Source: Artemia franciscana
Lineage: Eukaryota; Arthropoda; Branchiopoda; Anostraca; Artemiidae
Length of the DNA: 64,000 bases
Direction of reading: 5' to 3'
Assembly: GCF_032884065.1 (NCBI RefSeq)
Contig: NC_088880.1
Location: forward strand, 26,598,715 to 26,662,714
The notes below the pieces were generated by a model. The model did no database searches. It was not told where the DNA came from and saw nothing but the letters and a program-made list of their open reading frames with translations. Below, in pieces: positions 62,265 to 64,000 of this stretch. Numbering within the stretch: position 1 is the first letter of the stretch; each line of letters starts with the position of its first letter. The position numbers were made by a program, and so were the translations under genes.

Positions 62265-62590
62265 GTAAAAGTAAGTAAGTAAGACGTCACTAGACCCTTA
62301 AGGTCCAAACCGTCAGTGCTGATCTCCGTTTCATGGCCCTTCATCCAGAAAGTGCAATGGGGGGTTGGGGGCCAACCATCCTGTGCTTTCAGACACCCTT
62401 CCTGTTTACCTTCCCCAGATTTCTCTAGGTACCCATTTAGAGCTGGGTCGACTCTGGCTGAGCTTACAGAGTCACGCCACTGACCCCCGTCCCAAACTAA
62501 ATAACTGGTCACAACTGGGATGGAACTTGAGCCCCTTCGACAAAGAATATCCGTGCCAGCGCGCCAACCACTCAGCCAGGACGGCTGTTA
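62265..62590 (-). mobile_element. SINE, most complete copy, minus strand
   Basis: Read on the minus strand, the 5' end is GTCCTGGCTGAGTGGTTGGC followed by GCGCTGG, a tRNA-Ser/Leu-like box A region (TGGCTGAGTGG). Then come a degraded box B, GTTTGGGACGGGGGTCAGTG, CAGAGTCGACCCAGCTCTAA, AGAAATCTGGGGAAGGTAAA, and a 3' end near GGACCTTAAGGGTCTAGTG followed by CTTAC repeats. It has the tRNA head that the 4999 copy lost. Confidence 0.85.
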
Positions 62591-62621
62591 TGTGTTAAAA
62601 GCTTCGTCTTATAGCTATTTC

Positions 62622-63530
62622 TGTCAGTGCAAGAATTTAAACATTAGGACATAGCAAAACAAATTACGTGAATTGTTTAGAATCGAGCGAGATTCTGGAT
62701 TTATATCTTACTAATTGCCTTAGAATTTTCACATTGTGGGGAGGAAATAACATCAATTTCGCAAAAAAAAATCCAATCTTCTTTCTTCCTTTGGTTTGGA
62801 CATAGTGGACTGTAACTGACTGATGATTAGGGGGGGGGGTACAAAAAACTTCAAAAATGCATCGGAAATGTATCTTTCGGCATTTTTGTTGAATTTTTTG
62901 AGTCGGACAAACACTTCAGGAGGAGGGGATAAACCCCCAAACCCTCCCCTGAATACGGCCTTAATAAATGTGCATTTAATTTGGCTCTATTTATAGAAAG
63001 GTGGTAGAATAGTTTTTATCCTTTCGAAAGATTTTAGATAGGAAACAAAAATTTTGGGGTCATTTGAAGCATACCTGTTAGTGCAAGAAATTAAACATTA
63101 GGACATATCAAAACAAATCCGTGAATTGTTTAGAACCAAGCGAGATTCTGGATTTATATCTTACTAATTGCCTTGGAATTTTTCACATTGGGGGAAGGAA
63201 ATAACATAAATTTTGCAAAAAAAAATCCAATATTTTTTCTTCCTTTGGTTTGGACATAGTGGACTGTAACTGGCTGATGATTGGGGGGGTACAAAAAACT
63301 TTAAAAACGCATCGGAAATGTATCTTTCGGCATTTTTGTTGAATTTTTTGAGTCGGACAAACACTTCAGGGGGAGGGGATAAACACCCAACCCCTCCCCT
63401 GAATACGGCATTAATAAATGTGCATTTAATTTGGCTCTATTTATAGAAAGTTGGCAGAATAGTTTTTATCCTTTCGAAAGATTTTAAATAGGAAATGAAA
63501 ATTTTGGGGTCATTTGAAGCATACCTTTCT
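62622..63530. repeat. 454-bp tandem duplication
   Basis: GTGCAAGAA.TTAAACATTAG starts both copies (62627 and 63081). The copies stay nearly identical through TTTAGAA.C.AGCGAGATTC, GGTTTGGACATAGTGGACTG, GGACAAACACTTCAGG.GGAG and ATTTTGGGGTCATTTGAAGC to about 63530. By eye they look more than 90 percent identical. No coding potential. Confidence 0.95.
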
Positions 63531-64000
63531 TTTCTTTAGAACTTAAAAGCTCAAGAGAAAGTAAGCAATATTTTAGTTTGAACCCACAAAATGTTATTTT
63601 CTTGTAAAGTTTGGCATGGTAAATTGTAAATCCTAGCTTAAAAGAAGGCAAACACTGTCAGTTACCGACATATCATACCTAATATAATACAACATCAAAT
63701 ATACCAGACTCCCTTAAATATTATACATGAATATTTTAGCTTTTATTTGAGATATTATAGTAAGCGTTGTAAGGATTTGATAGAGTCCTCTTTAGATTTT
63801 CTTTTTACTTGAGAAGGCGAGGGGTAAAGCTAAAGCTCAATCTCCTAATGAAAGAGTAGAACGACGATAGTTGAAGTTGCGTTACACGAGCTTCTCTCTC
63901 GCAGGCGCTGGTGCTTTTTAATGATATTTCAGCTTTACCCTCCTCCAGCTTAAAGCTCACTTTTTTTGCCAAGAACTTCGGTGTCATCTCTTCTTAATAG
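63531..64000. other. No gene recognised at the right edge
   Basis: A weak inverted repeat pairs GAGGGGTAAAGCTAAAGCTC (63820s) with TTTCAGCTTTACCCTCCTCC (63930s). The minus-strand open stretch 63805-63987 overlaps it and is probably not a gene. Confidence 0.45.

Overview
This is eukaryotic, almost certainly arthropod, genomic DNA: AT-rich, intron-dominated and full of decayed transposons and very long dinucleotide microsatellites. A branchiopod crustacean (Artemia-like) would fit, but that is inference. There are no operons, bacterial genes, CRISPR arrays or rRNA, and I see no intact tRNA gene.

The one gene I can identify with confidence is the 3' half of Ca2+/calmodulin-dependent protein kinase II (CaMKII) on the + strand. 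Four exons encode the C-terminal association (hub) domain: 12610-12685, 18680-18774, 20865-20979 and 32446-32569. Their splice phases join exactly (2, then 1, then 2) to give one continuous hub domain ending in a stop codon. A fifth, upstream exon at 2903-3121 is 219 bp, phase 1 at both ends, and joins in frame to the first hub exon. It looks like a proline-rich, probably alternatively spliced, linker exon. The kinase and regulatory domains must lie to the left of the window. The introns are 2.1 to 11.5 kb long and hold most of the repeats in the left half.

Layout. 1-2902: AT-rich intron. 3122-12609: intron with two SINE copies, (TA)n tracts and a MITE-like element. 12686-18679: intron with two RTE-like LINE fragments, a (TA)n tract of about 220 bp and a tandem array of about 290-bp units. 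18775-20864: short intron ending in a long (CT)n tract. 20980-32445: intron with two LINE remnants of another type and a third RTE-like fragment. 32570-60275: no convincing host gene. This part is dominated by (a) a composite fold-back element of about 1.7 kb in four copies (34.8-36.5, 49.1-50.6, 53.9-55.2 and 56.6-58.3 kb), one copy carrying an apparently perfect 133-bp inverted repeat, and (b) a 3.2-kb inverted repeat (46.0-49.1 kb) whose arms carry GGGCCCC-rich minisatellites. 60342-60448 is a weak candidate first coding exon of another gene. The right end holds a SINE and a 454-bp tandem duplication.

I found no clearly new protein-coding system. The most unusual structures are the two fold-back families and the CaMKII linker exon. 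All repeat boundaries were read by eye and are approximate.
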